A DNA stretch of 13,670 bases from Spirochaetaceae bacterium (GTDB lineage Bacteria; Spirochaetota; Spirochaetia; Treponematales; Breznakiellaceae): the NCBI GenBank assembly GCA_031255115.1, contig JAIRTD010000213.1, forward strand, positions 1 through 13,670, written 5' to 3'. A program made the position numbers and the translations under genes. Every line of letters starts with the position of its first letter. Within the stretch, counting starts at the first letter, position 1. The notes below the pieces were generated by a model. That model was not told where the DNA came from and ran no database searches. It saw only the letters and a program-made list of their open reading frames with translations. Positions 7,023 through 13,670 of this stretch are shown here, in pieces.

Positions 7023-9264
7023 TAAGGCAGCCGTCTATAAGTATCTGCCGCTCCGCCGCGGTAAGTTCGCCGAGGCTGAGTTCAATTTTTGCCCCGCCTG
7101 TTACATAGGCGCTGATTGGGGCGTCGCCTTCCCGGACAGCCTTTTTGATATCAGGAATAAGCACATAATCACCGGTATGGAACAGGGTTTCGGCGCCGGC
7201 CACAAAGGGCAGTATGCCCCAGTTGATCAAATTGGAGCGGTAACGTTTTGTGGCGTATTCCACGGCGAAATTCGCCTGGGCCCCCAATACCCGCTGGCAG
7301 GACGCTGCCTGCTCCCTGGCAGAACCGTCGCCCGGTTTGCGGGCGTAGATGGCGCTCCCTATGCCTATGGCCGAAAGCTCAATGCCTGAAGGGACCTTGA
7401 TATTGGCAAGAATACTTTCAATTTCTTTTTTGGCTCCGCCGGCTTTTCTTTCGGTCTCAAGAGCCTGGACTTCTTTTGCCCTGCCCACATAAGCCGGGTC
7501 CTTTCTGGACAGGGTGAACTCGGCGAGCCGCACGGGGTTTGAGCGGTACGACGAAGTTTCGCCTGACGGAATGAGTTCGTCGGTGGTGGTTACCGTATCC
7601 TGTATAACGCTTACAATTTTTATGAGAAGATGCTCAGGGAGAGAAGGCATGGCGGGCCAGTCTTTTATATTGGGGCCGAAGATAAGTTTTTCGCCGGGCA
7701 GGGGTCTTCCCCAGCCATTGTACACCCGCTTGTCGTAGACGCTCCGGTCAAAGAAATAGTCCGGGTTTGTGTATTGTATATCCAGTTCGGTGGCCGGGCA
7801 AAGCCTTCCGCCCTGTATGGCGCTGGCCGCCACGGAACGGGCGTCCATGAGGGCCACCGAAGCGATCTGGCCCTCGTTGGGTTTGGAGCCTTCCCTGTTG
7901 GGAAAATTTCTCGTGGTGTGGCGTATGGAAAATTCTCCATTGGCGGGCGTATCTCCCGCGCCAAAACAGGGGCCGCAAAATGCCGAGCGCAGCACAACGC
8001 CGCAGGCCATGAGTTCTTCTACGGCCTTCTGCCGGGTCAGTTCGAGAAAATTGGGCTGGCTGTCCGGGTATACGCTCATGGAAAAATAATCGCTGCCTAT
8101 GGACTTGCCCTTGAGAATATCGGCAGCCGCCATGATATTGCCGAAGGTTCCGCCCGAGCAGCCGGCTATAATCGCCTGGTCCGCCCAGATTCCGTTATCG
8201 CGTATCTTGTTTCTAAGCGCAAGCCTCACGCCGCTTTCGCCCAGGGCCCTGCTTCCTTCTTCTTCAACTTTTGCCAGTATGTCTTCGGCGTTTTCGTTTA
8301 ACTCCCGTATGGTATACACATTGCTCGGATGAAAGGGCAGGGCTATGGAGGGTTCTACCTTTGAAAGATCCACATGGATGAGGCCGTCATAATACGCGGC
8401 GGCCGCCGGGGAAAGTTCCCGGTAGTCGTTTTTTCTGCCGTGTATTTCCAGGTACTCTTTGACCTTGTCGTCGGTTTTCCAGATTGAAGACCAGCAGGCT
8501 GTCTCGGTGGTCATTACATCAATGCCGTTGCGGTAATCCACAGAAAGATTGGCAATACCGTCGCCGACAAATTCCATCACCTTGTTTTTTACATAACCGT
8601 TTTTGAATACCGCGCCGACAATACTTAGCGCCACATCCATGGGGCCCACTCCCGGCGCGGGCCGCCCGGAAAGATAGACGGCCACTACTTCGGGATAAGC
8701 CATATCGTAGGTTCTTCCTACAAGCTGCTTGGCAAGTTCACCGCCGCCTTCGCCTACGGCGATGGTTCCCAGGGCGCCGTAGCGGGTATGGCTGTCGGAA
8801 CCGAGAATCATTTTTCCGCAGCCCGCCGCCATTTCGCGGTTGTAGGAATGGATTACCGCAAGATGGGGAGGCACATAGATGCCGCCGTATTTCTTTGCCG
8901 CCGAAAGGGCAAAAACATGATCGTCGCTGTTAATGGTCCCGCCTACGGCAGAGAGGCTGTTGTGGCAGTTTGTAAGCACATAGGGCACGGGGAATTTTTC
9001 CATGCCGCTGGCCCTGGCGGTCTGAATAATGCCCACATAGGTTATGTCGTGGGAAGTAAGGGAATCAAACATGAGGGAAAGATTTTTTCCGTCTCCCGCG
9101 CGGTCATGGGCCTTGAGAATACCGTAGGCTATGGTTCCCTTGCGGCCTTCTTCGGCGCTGAGGCTTAGGCCCCGCGCCTTGAGAGCTGCCTGGGCGTTCC
9201 CGTCGTCCCGTATGAGTTCCGAACCGTTTAATAAATACACGCCTGACTTGCAGAGTTCAATCAT
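6991..9264 (-). CDS. Aconitase-family hydratase (YbhJ-like branch)
   Basis: A cytoplasmic [4Fe-4S] (de)hydratase of 757 residues, full length for the family. The three cluster cysteines are C369 (IAGCSGG), C430 and C433 (AFCGPC). Active-site motifs are recognisable: NCHN (99-102), GSDSHT (155-160), TTTDELIPSG (559-568) and GSAREQAA (647-654) in the swivel domain. The last corresponds to GSSRE in classical aconitase, so the second serine is alanine here. The length and the run NFAVEYATKRYRSNLI remind me of the uncharacterised YbhJ-type branch rather than AcnA or AcnB; this is from memory. Citrate/isocitrate is possible but not shown, and another 2-hydroxy acid substrate is equally plausible. 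No other TCA gene is nearby. AAGGGG (plus 9271-9276), six bases upstream, supports the ATG at 9264. The gene follows the peptidase gene by 89 nt and ends 32 nt inside the kinase gene. Confidence 0.9.
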   Translation of the reverse strand: MIELCKSGVYLLNGSELIRDDGNAQAALKARGLSLSAEEGRKGTIAYGILKAHDRAGDGKNLSLMFDSLTSHDITYVGIIQTARASGMEKFPVPYVLTNCHNSLSAVGGTINSDDHVFALSAAKKYGGIYVPPHLAVIHSYNREMAAGCGKMILGSDSHTRYGALGTIAVGEGGGELAKQLVGRTYDMAYPEVVAVYLSGRPAPGVGPMDVALSIVGAVFKNGYVKNKVMEFVGDGIANLSVDYRNGIDVMTTETACWSSIWKTDDKVKEYLEIHGRKNDYRELSPAAAAYYDGLIHVDLSKVEPSIALPFHPSNVYTIRELNENAEDILAKVEEEGSRALGESGVRLALRNKIRDNGIWADQAIIAGCSGGTFGNIMAAADILKGKSIGSDYFSMSVYPDSQPNFLELTRQKAVEELMACGVVLRSAFCGPCFGAGDTPANGEFSIRHTTRNFPNREGSKPNEGQIASVALMDARSVAASAIQGGRLCPATELDIQYTNPDYFFDRSVYDKRVYNGWGRPLPGEKLIFGPNIKDWPAMPSLPEHLLIKIVSVIQDTVTTTDELIPSGETSSYRSNPVRLAEFTLSRKDPAYVGRAKEVQALETERKAGGAKKEIESILANIKVPSGIELSAIGIGSAIYARKPGDGSAREQAASCQRVLGAQANFAVEYATKRYRSNLINWGILPFVAGAETLFHTGDYVLIPDIKKAVREGDAPISAYVTGGAKIELSLGELTAAERQILIDGCLINYYAAGGRS

Positions 9265-9282
9265 TCTTATCCCCTTATTTGC

Positions 9283-9304
9283 GCCTGGAGCTTTTTACCC
9301 AGGC
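9283..9304 (-). other. Small hairpin in the leader of the aconitase-family gene
   Basis: GCCTGG and CCAGGC form a perfect 6-bp stem around a 10-base A-rich loop. The stem ends six bases upstream of the AAGGGG ribosome binding site. No U-tract follows, so it is not a standard terminator. A role in mRNA stability or translation is only a possibility. Confidence 0.35.
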
Positions 9305-9353
9305 AGTCATAGACCATAAGCGTATCACAAACATGCCGGTATCGCCAGTCCGG

Positions 9354-10493
9354 TCAAAACCACGCGCGCCAAAAATTTTGTACGTCAACAACCTGGGGGA
9401 CAATGTGGTGTATGGCGGCGTCGTTCCGGGGGCTTACAATACGGGAGTCGCCTTCGCGGGCGGCAAGAAGCCGGTTGATCTCGTGGAGTTCGGGCCGGTA
9501 TTCAAAGTGCATGGTGTCAAAGAAAAGCCACTTGCCGCCCCATATAAAGCCTTCGTATTCAAAGGCCTGTATTACTTTTTCCGGCGGCTGCCAGCGGTCT
9601 TCCAGGGGGATAAAGATCCAGTTGCTGTTACGGTCTTTTTCCCACTGCCAGTAGACGGCTTTTGTTTCTCGCTGCTGTCTTTGCAGGTCAAGGGCCAGAC
9701 CCCAACTGTGATAGCTCAGGCTGCGGCCGCCCCGCACTCTTCTCCAGTTATAGGCGCCTATGGGGGCAAGGGAATCTATAAAGCGTTTTAATTCCGCGTC
9801 GGTCCTGCTTTCGCTGGTGAGCGCGTTGTCTATGCGCAAAAGGGCGTCGCGTATTATGCGGTGGACGGTAACGGCGCGGCCGAGAAAGTTTATACGGACA
9901 AGCCTTTCCTCAAGGCCCCTTCTATCTTCGCCGTCGTAAAGGAAGGCGCGGAAGCTGTTTTCGTAATCAAGGTCGTTGTATCTTTCTTCCTGTTCGGCCA
10001 GGGCCCTGAGTTCCGCGGCCTCGGCGGGGGAATAATTTTTTGGATCGAAAAGTTCCCTGGGGTAGACCTCAAAGGCATAGGGCCTGAATGAGGCCCACAG
10101 TGCCCGCTTTTCCGGGGGAACTATGCGGCCGTGCGCCCAGACAAAGCTCCTGTCCACGCCGTTGATGTGCCACTCCCCGCCGGAATATTCGATTGACGTT
10201 ATTTTTTCGGGAAAGCTATGCTGATACGCGCGGAGTATAATATCGGGCCGGAGTTCCGCTTCGTAAGAGCCCGGCGCGGCATCCTGCCCTTGTCCGGAAC
10301 CTGAGGAAAGTTCCTGGGCGCCGGGAGACAGCGAAAGAAGCGCAAAGAGAATTATACCAGGGATAGGGCCGTGTAATAGATAAATTCGCCGCCCGGCTCT
10401 TTCGTGCAGTGCAGCGGCGGCATCTTTGTCTTTCCCGTGTATTCCTCGAAAAGACCGCTTTCCAGAAGGGCCGCTGCAAGTGGAGTTCCGCAT
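9354..10493 (-). CDS. Exported M15-family murein peptidase (D-Ala-D-Ala carboxypeptidase/endopeptidase type)
   Basis: A zinc peptidase predicted to cut peptidoglycan stem peptides in the periplasm. The protein has 379 residues from the only in-frame ATG. A basic stretch (RAGRR, 32-36) precedes a hydrophobic core (about 38-58, GIILFALLSLS), a late signal peptide or anchor. The C-terminal M15 motif is clear: SYHSWGLALDL gives H262 and D269 as zinc ligands, FIWGGKW (316-322) is the usual aromatic block, and FFDTMHFEY gives catalytic D326 and ligand H329. Residues 80-240 are specific to this protein, with a charged helical part at 155-200. The start is uncertain: ATG 10493 makes a 142-nt overlap with the upstream MEMO gene and has only a weak AGGG 12 bases before it. 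No ATG, GTG or TTG occurs in frame between it and the hydrophobic core. Carboxypeptidase versus L-Ala-D-Glu endopeptidase cannot be decided. Confidence 0.85.
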   Translation of the reverse strand: MRNSTCSGPSGKRSFRGIHGKDKDAAAALHERAGRRIYLLHGPIPGIILFALLSLSPGAQELSSGSGQGQDAAPGSYEAELRPDIILRAYQHSFPEKITSIEYSGGEWHINGVDRSFVWAHGRIVPPEKRALWASFRPYAFEVYPRELFDPKNYSPAEAAELRALAEQEERYNDLDYENSFRAFLYDGEDRRGLEERLVRINFLGRAVTVHRIIRDALLRIDNALTSESRTDAELKRFIDSLAPIGAYNWRRVRGGRSLSYHSWGLALDLQRQQRETKAVYWQWEKDRNSNWIFIPLEDRWQPPEKVIQAFEYEGFIWGGKWLFFDTMHFEYRPELHEINRLLAAREGDSRIVSPRNDAAIHHIVPQVVDVQNFWRAWF

Positions 10494-11176
10494 GCGCTGA
10501 TTTTACCCTGTTCAAAGGCTTTCATCAATTCGTGGGCCTTGTTTCCGCCCAAAAGTGAAAGAAAGAGTTTGGCCTCTTGTTCGGCCTCCGCCTTTTCCGC
10601 GTGTATGGCGGCGCAGCTTGGCACCACAAAAAGGGTGCTGCTGAGGACCGGTTCAAATACTATCCTGAGGGCCTTTGCCAGGGCGGAAACCAGATTGGGA
10701 GTTTTGCCGCCCATAAGAACCGGTATCAGCGAGGCCTGAGGATAACGGTATTTGATAAAAGGAAGAACGATTTCGTGGGTATGTTCCAGCAGATGGGGAA
10801 TATCGTTTATCTCAAAACAGGTTGAACAGGACGCCAGGGCTTCGCAGAGTTCCCGGCATACCGGGATATTTCCCAGCGGGGTTTCAAAAAAATCCGATTC
10901 GGTGATAAATAGCCCCCGCTCTTTTTTGTAATGTACGGCGCCTAAAAGCACTATCCGGGAGAGCTCCGCGGGACAGTCCAGAAAGGCCTCGGCGCTTAGT
11001 TCTCCTGAGATGTTCCAGGCGCAGTGGGGTACAAGAATGGCGCGGGCCCTTCCTTCCTTGAACTTGGCCATGCCCAGAGAAACCAGTTCCGCTTCGGCCT
11101 GGGTTTTTTCTTCAGGATAAAAGAGGCCTGAGGCAACCATGGAACGTATTTTTGGCTCCGGGGAGAATTCCCTCAT
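10352..11176 (-). CDS. amrB: MEMO1-family protein (AmmeMemoRadiSam system protein B)
   Basis: A non-haem-iron dioxygenase-like fold protein of the MEMO family, often encoded with an AMMECR1 protein and a radical SAM enzyme; its reaction in bacteria is not established. Numbering from ATG 11176 gives 274 residues. Family marks are MVASGLFYP (13-21), PHCAWNISG (50-58, H51), LGAVHY (78-83, H82), EHTHEIVLPF (131-140) and SACG (227-230, C229). H51, H82 and C229 match the metal-binding His, His and Cys of MEMO1. The usual SSDLSHY block is altered to VVPSCAAIH (184-192), though a histidine (H192) is kept. The ATG at 11176 puts the family motif near the N-terminus. A GTG at 11224 would add 16 residues, and neither has a good ribosome binding site. 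It lies downstream of the NFACT gene and overlaps the peptidase gene. Neither partner gene is in this window. Confidence 0.85.
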   Translation of the reverse strand: MREFSPEPKIRSMVASGLFYPEEKTQAEAELVSLGMAKFKEGRARAILVPHCAWNISGELSAEAFLDCPAELSRIVLLGAVHYKKERGLFITESDFFETPLGNIPVCRELCEALASCSTCFEINDIPHLLEHTHEIVLPFIKYRYPQASLIPVLMGGKTPNLVSALAKALRIVFEPVLSSTLFVVPSCAAIHAEKAEAEQEAKLFLSLLGGNKAHELMKAFEQGKISACGTPLAAALLESGLFEEYTGKTKMPPLHCTKEPGGEFIYYTALSLV

Positions 11177-11236
11177 GCTTAGAGTGTAAGGCCCGCCGCG
11201 GCCCGGCGCAAGAGCCTTTGACACGAATTATTAGAC

Positions 11237-11265
11237 TTGCTTAAAAACCTTAAATTTTTAAGCAA
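11237..11265 (-). promoter_or_regulatory. AT-rich hairpin between the NFACT and MEMO genes
   Basis: Perfect 11-bp arms (plus-strand TTGCTTAAAAA at 11237-11247 and TTTTTAAGCAA at 11255-11265) enclose a 7-base loop, 13 nt upstream of the alternative MEMO GTG. There is no U-tract after it in the minus direction, so a terminator is doubtful. An attenuator-like element, an RNA processing site or a protein operator are possible. Confidence 0.5.
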
Positions 11266-11312
11266 CGCTATTCAATTAAACAAGCCTATTCAATTAAGCG
11301 AGTCTATTCAAT
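11259..11312 (-). repeat. Three 18-bp tandem repeats spanning the NFACT stop codon
   Basis: Three contiguous 18-bp units occupy 11259-11276, 11277-11294 and 11295-11312. On the minus strand each reads ATTGAATAG followed by a variable 9-mer ending in TTA. The first unit read carries the last two codons (Ile-Glu) and the TAG stop of the NFACT gene. Units two and three repeat that stop in frame. A diverged inverted copy (12 of 14 bases) lies at 11230-11243. Confidence 0.85.
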
Positions 11313-12767
11313 GCGGCACTTTTCCAGTTCCTTGAGGCGGCTGTCCTCAAGGGTAATATGCAGATTTTTTTCCTGGCTCGGTATCACAAGGCCCCTGGGG
11401 CCGTTCTTTACCCTGCGGAGGTATTTGACCGGAGTGTAAAAAAGATCGCCGCTTTTTTCGTTTCTTCCTTTGGAATAGAACAGGGCGAGGTTGCCGGCGT
11501 CAAGGAGCAGCTCAAGGGGATAGGATTTGCCGCTCCGCTGTTTGATGAATACATAGGCGCCCGCGTAATCCCTGGCGTGAAGCCAGAGGTCGTTGCCCTT
11601 TACATGCCTGCGGAGAAGTTCGTCGTTTTCCTTCGCGTCCCTGCCCACGAGAATGAGCCAGTCTCCCCTGCGGAAGGAAAGACCAGGCCGGCCGGGGCCT
11701 TTTGAAGTTTCCCGGTTGGTTTGGAGGCTTTTGTTTTTGATGAGTTTGTGGAGGCGGAGGGGATTGGTTTCGGCGAGGAGGCGCTCAAGGACGTTTTCCA
11801 GACGGAGCATTTCTTCCCTGCCGGTTTTGATTTCCGCTTCTACTTCTTCGAGGCCGCTTTTTGCTTTTTTGTACTGCCTGTAGTACAGTTCGGCCTGGGC
11901 GGGTCCGGTTTTTTTGGGGTCAAGCCGTATTCTTACCTTTTCTCCGGTATAAAAATTATCAGCTTCAAGCCAGGCGTCTCCGGCCTTGATGGACGCGAGA
12001 TTCGCCATGATGATGTCGCCGTACTGGCGCGGCGAATCGGAGGCGGCGTAACGGGCCTGTTTTTCTTTGAGGATTTCGAGTGAAGCGGCAAGCCGCCCTA
12101 TTCTGCCGTTGTAGATTTTTTTGGCCTGCTCCCTGAGCGCTTCGAGGGAAAGGGCGCCGCCCTGTTCGGCATAGTAGCGGTCGATCTGCTCGTTAAATGT
12201 TTTGGCCGCCTGAGCCCCGCCGGAAAGCTCAAGGGCGTCGAAGCTTCTGATTTCGTATTCCTTTACCGGGCTATACCGTTCAGGATTCGCTTCCCCGCGC
12301 TCCGCCTCTTCTTCAGGCTGGTAAAAGCCGCCTGAAACTTCGCCCCGTTTGGGGCTGCGGCGCATGGCGTCAAGAATCCTGCCGTTACAATCGGTAACAA
12401 TTACATTGGCGGCGTTGGACCAAAGCCGTATGTAGAGCCTGAGTTCTTCTCCGTTTGAACGAATACCCATACGGACTATGCGGTCTTCCCCCAGTTGTTT
12501 GAGTTCGAAGATCCTGCCGTTGACCACGCGGGATTTGAGGAATTCGGCAAAACGGAGCGGCTTGTCGTTCCGGGGAACAGCCCTGAATGTTTCGTGTATT
12601 CTGCAGGCCCCGGAGCTAAGGGCAATGAGGAGGACGGTGGTTTTGCCGTGATTGTAAATATGAAGGGCAAGGACCTCGAAGGCGCTCTGGGTACACTTCT
12701 GAATCTGGCCGCCTGTAAGGTCAAGCTCGGAGAGTATCAGGTTGATTTCTTTCCAGTTAAGGGACAT
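11304..12767 (-). CDS. rqcH: NFACT/RqcH-family ribosome rescue protein (fibronectin-binding-like)
   Basis: NFACT proteins bind obstructed large ribosomal subunits carrying peptidyl-tRNA, and in bacteria recruit tRNA-Ala to add C-terminal alanine tails that mark stalled chains for degradation. The protein has 487 residues, somewhat shorter than the roughly 570 of Bacillus RqcH. The NFACT-N domain spans about 1-190 with the D95-R96 pair (LGEDRIVR), the residues implicated in tailing. Helical and coiled regions lie at about 200-240 and 296-335. The NFACT-R (DUF814) domain spans about 365-460, with GDWLILVGRDAKENDELLRR and NDLWLHARDYAGAYVFIK. The older name, fibronectin-binding protein A, reflects a claimed adhesin role; no signal peptide supports export here. 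The ATG at 12767 has only a weak GGA upstream. It heads the minus-strand gene run and is divergent from the GH3 gene. Confidence 0.92.
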   Translation of the reverse strand: MSLNWKEINLILSELDLTGGQIQKCTQSAFEVLALHIYNHGKTTVLLIALSSGACRIHETFRAVPRNDKPLRFAEFLKSRVVNGRIFELKQLGEDRIVRMGIRSNGEELRLYIRLWSNAANVIVTDCNGRILDAMRRSPKRGEVSGGFYQPEEEAERGEANPERYSPVKEYEIRSFDALELSGGAQAAKTFNEQIDRYYAEQGGALSLEALREQAKKIYNGRIGRLAASLEILKEKQARYAASDSPRQYGDIIMANLASIKAGDAWLEADNFYTGEKVRIRLDPKKTGPAQAELYYRQYKKAKSGLEEVEAEIKTGREEMLRLENVLERLLAETNPLRLHKLIKNKSLQTNRETSKGPGRPGLSFRRGDWLILVGRDAKENDELLRRHVKGNDLWLHARDYAGAYVFIKQRSGKSYPLELLLDAGNLALFYSKGRNEKSGDLFYTPVKYLRRVKNGPRGLVIPSQEKNLHITLEDSRLKELEKCRIE

Positions 12768-12818
12768 AGTTCCATGCTACACAGGACGACTTTTTTTGCA
12801 TATAGTGTATGTATCAAT
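12768..12818. promoter_or_regulatory. Divergent intergenic region between the NFACT and GH3 genes
   Basis: A 51-bp AT-rich gap separates two outward-facing start codons and must hold at least part of both promoters. TATAGT (12801-12806) is a possible plus-strand -10 only 12 bases before the GH3 ATG. CATATA (12799-12804), read as TATATG, is a possible minus-strand -10. I find no convincing -35 for either, and no ribosome binding site before the GH3 ATG. Confidence 0.35.
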
Positions 12819-13670
12819 ATGAAGCGAAATCTGTTTTTTGCATTGTGGGCCGTCATGGCGGCCCTTGTCTCCTGTTCCGGGCCCGAGAGGGCCATAGGAG
12901 GCGGCCCCGGGGTAAAAGAAGCGGCGGTCGAAGTAAGCGGCCCGGCCTCTTCCGTAACGGCAGGATTGGCGGACCCGGCGCAAGGAAGTGCCGGAACAGC
13001 GGATCCGGCGCGGGGAAGTGCCGGAACAACGGACCCGGCGGCCGAAGACGCTGTTGAGGCGGAGCTTTGGACAAAGGCCCTTGCCCTTGCCCGCTCGCTC
13101 GATGACAGGCAGCTTGCCGCCCAGGTCCTCATGGCCGGAACCGACGGCACGGAACAAGTTCCCCCGTGGATGAAGGATATTTTTGCCGAAGCCCCTCCCG
13201 GCGCGGTCATGCTTTTTTCGTATAACGTCGCCGGTAACACTGACCGTATCGCGTTCTTTCTCGCCGAACTCAAGGAGACTGTGGCGGAAAAAAGCCTTGT
13301 TCCCTTTATTGCCGTGGACCATGAGGGAGGAAGCGTAAACCGCTTTGCAAGGCTTACCGGGTCTTTTCCGCCGCCCCTTTTTTACGGGGAAGAAGCGGAA
13401 AAAACAGGCGGAGAGGCCGCCCTCGGCAAGGTCTACGGCGACGCCCGCCGCGCCGCCGGTGAGCTCAAGGCCCTGGGCATCACCATGAACCTCGCCCCTG
13501 TCGCCGAAATACTCACTGACGACAACCGCGTCTTTCTTGGGGACCGTTCCTACGGCGGGGACAGCGCCTTTTCGGGCGAAGCGGCGTCCCTCTTTGTTCT
13601 TGCCATGCGGGAAGAAGGCATAGCGTCCGCGGCAAAACATTTTCCCGGCCACGGAGGGAGCGATCCCCAC
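12819..13670 (+). CDS. GH3 beta-N-acetylhexosaminidase-like lipoprotein (NagZ-like), 3' truncated
   Basis: A glycoside hydrolase family 3 enzyme; only its first 284 residues are in the window and the frame is open at the edge. The signal MKRNLFFALWAVMAALVSC ends in a good lipobox (LVSC), so C19 should be lipidated and the enzyme envelope-anchored, unlike cytoplasmic NagZ of enteric bacteria. Residues 20-80 are a Gly/Ala/Pro linker with a 10-residue tandem repeat. GH3 motifs follow: VDHEGGSVNRF (166-176), LAPVAEI (225-231), GDRSYGGD (241-248) and KHFPGHGGSDPH (273-284), the NagZ signature carrying the His acid/base region. The likely substrate is N-acetylglucosaminyl-anhydromuropeptides or related beta-linked amino sugars; specificity is inferred. 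The loop between GHG and the final His is about two residues shorter than in the classical KHFPGHG-x4-DSH pattern. There is no Shine-Dalgarno at the ATG, but the signal peptide makes this start convincing. Confidence 0.88.
   Translation, partial: MKRNLFFALWAVMAALVSCSGPERAIGGGPGVKEAAVEVSGPASSVTAGLADPAQGSAGTADPARGSAGTTDPAAEDAVEAELWTKALALARSLDDRQLAAQVLMAGTDGTEQVPPWMKDIFAEAPPGAVMLFSYNVAGNTDRIAFFLAELKETVAEKSLVPFIAVDHEGGSVNRFARLTGSFPPPLFYGEEAEKTGGEAALGKVYGDARRAAGELKALGITMNLAPVAEILTDDNRVFLGDRSYGGDSAFSGEAASLFVLAMREEGIASAAKHFPGHGGSDPH
12969..13028 (+). repeat. Two 30-bp tandem repeats in the GH3 lipoprotein linker
   Basis: Units 12969-12998 and 12999-13028 encode ADPAQGSAGT and ADPARGSAGT (residues 51-70), followed by a partial third copy, TDPA. 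The frame is kept. The segment lies between the lipidated cysteine and the catalytic domain, so copy number would set tether length. Confidence 0.9.

Noticed and set aside
7281..7323. Loss of the swivel-domain catalytic motif in the aconitase-family enzyme
   Set aside because: I first aligned the GSSRE motif to LGAQANFA. GSAREQAA just upstream is the true counterpart, so the first serine and the arginine are kept.
7630..8301. 223-codon open frame on the plus strand inside the aconitase-family gene
   Set aside because: It overlaps the cluster-cysteine region of a full-length aconitase-family gene. Its product has no recognisable motif and no ribosome binding site.
9279..9791. 170-codon plus-strand open frame
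   Set aside because: It lies opposite the M15 catalytic region, whose zinc-ligand motifs are clear, so it is a shadow.
11259..11312. CRISPR-like or attachment-site repeat
   Set aside because: The three 18-bp units are directly adjacent with no spacers. There is no integrase or tRNA nearby, and the first unit is part of a coding sequence.
12777..13670. 297-codon minus-strand open frame reaching the window edge
   Set aside because: It lies opposite the GH3 lipoprotein, which has a signal peptide, lipobox and several family motifs. The antisense product looks like random basic sequence.

Overview
The window is a gene-dense, GC-rich stretch of bacterial chromosome with nine protein genes, the last one cut by the window end. 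It carries no RNA genes, CRISPR array, insertion sequence or phage gene that I can see. Three traits suggest a spirochaete, most likely a GC-rich Treponema of the termite-gut kind. The lipoproteins have loosely conserved lipoboxes. Several envelope proteins have extended low-complexity linkers. The gene set also fits: FtsH, an HtrA lipoprotein, MEMO, an NFACT protein and a lipoprotein GH3 enzyme. The taxonomic call is inference; no marker gene here settles it.

Left part, plus strand (45-5548): a tight three-gene operon. ftsH (membrane AAA+ zinc protease) is followed after 1 nt by a secreted helical-repeat protein with five Asp-rich calcium-type loops. That gene overlaps by 14 nt a GTG-started lipoprotein HtrA-type serine protease with two PDZ-like regions. 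Read together, this looks like an envelope protein quality-control module: a protease in the inner membrane, a protease anchored in the periplasm, and an unknown secreted partner co-translated with the second. A GC-rich hairpin at 5574-5600 may end the transcript.

Middle (5549-7022): an AT-rich leader and a solitary cytoplasmic PAS-histidine kinase with no response regulator beside it. Its 3' end overlaps the opposing aconitase-family gene by 32 nt.

Right part, minus strand (12767 down to 6991): rqcH/NFACT, then a MEMO-family gene, then an exported M15-type peptidase, then an aconitase-family hydratase. All point the same way with short gaps or overlaps and could be one transcript. The NFACT-MEMO gap holds three 18-bp tandem repeats, which repeat the gene's own stop codon, and mutually exclusive inverted repeats. 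Divergent from NFACT, at 12819, starts a GH3 (NagZ-like) lipoprotein that runs off the window.

A recurrent theme is short tandem repeats with a period divisible by three (9, 18, 30 and 42 bp) in linkers, in a protein tail and at a stop codon. Four of them occur in under 14 kb.
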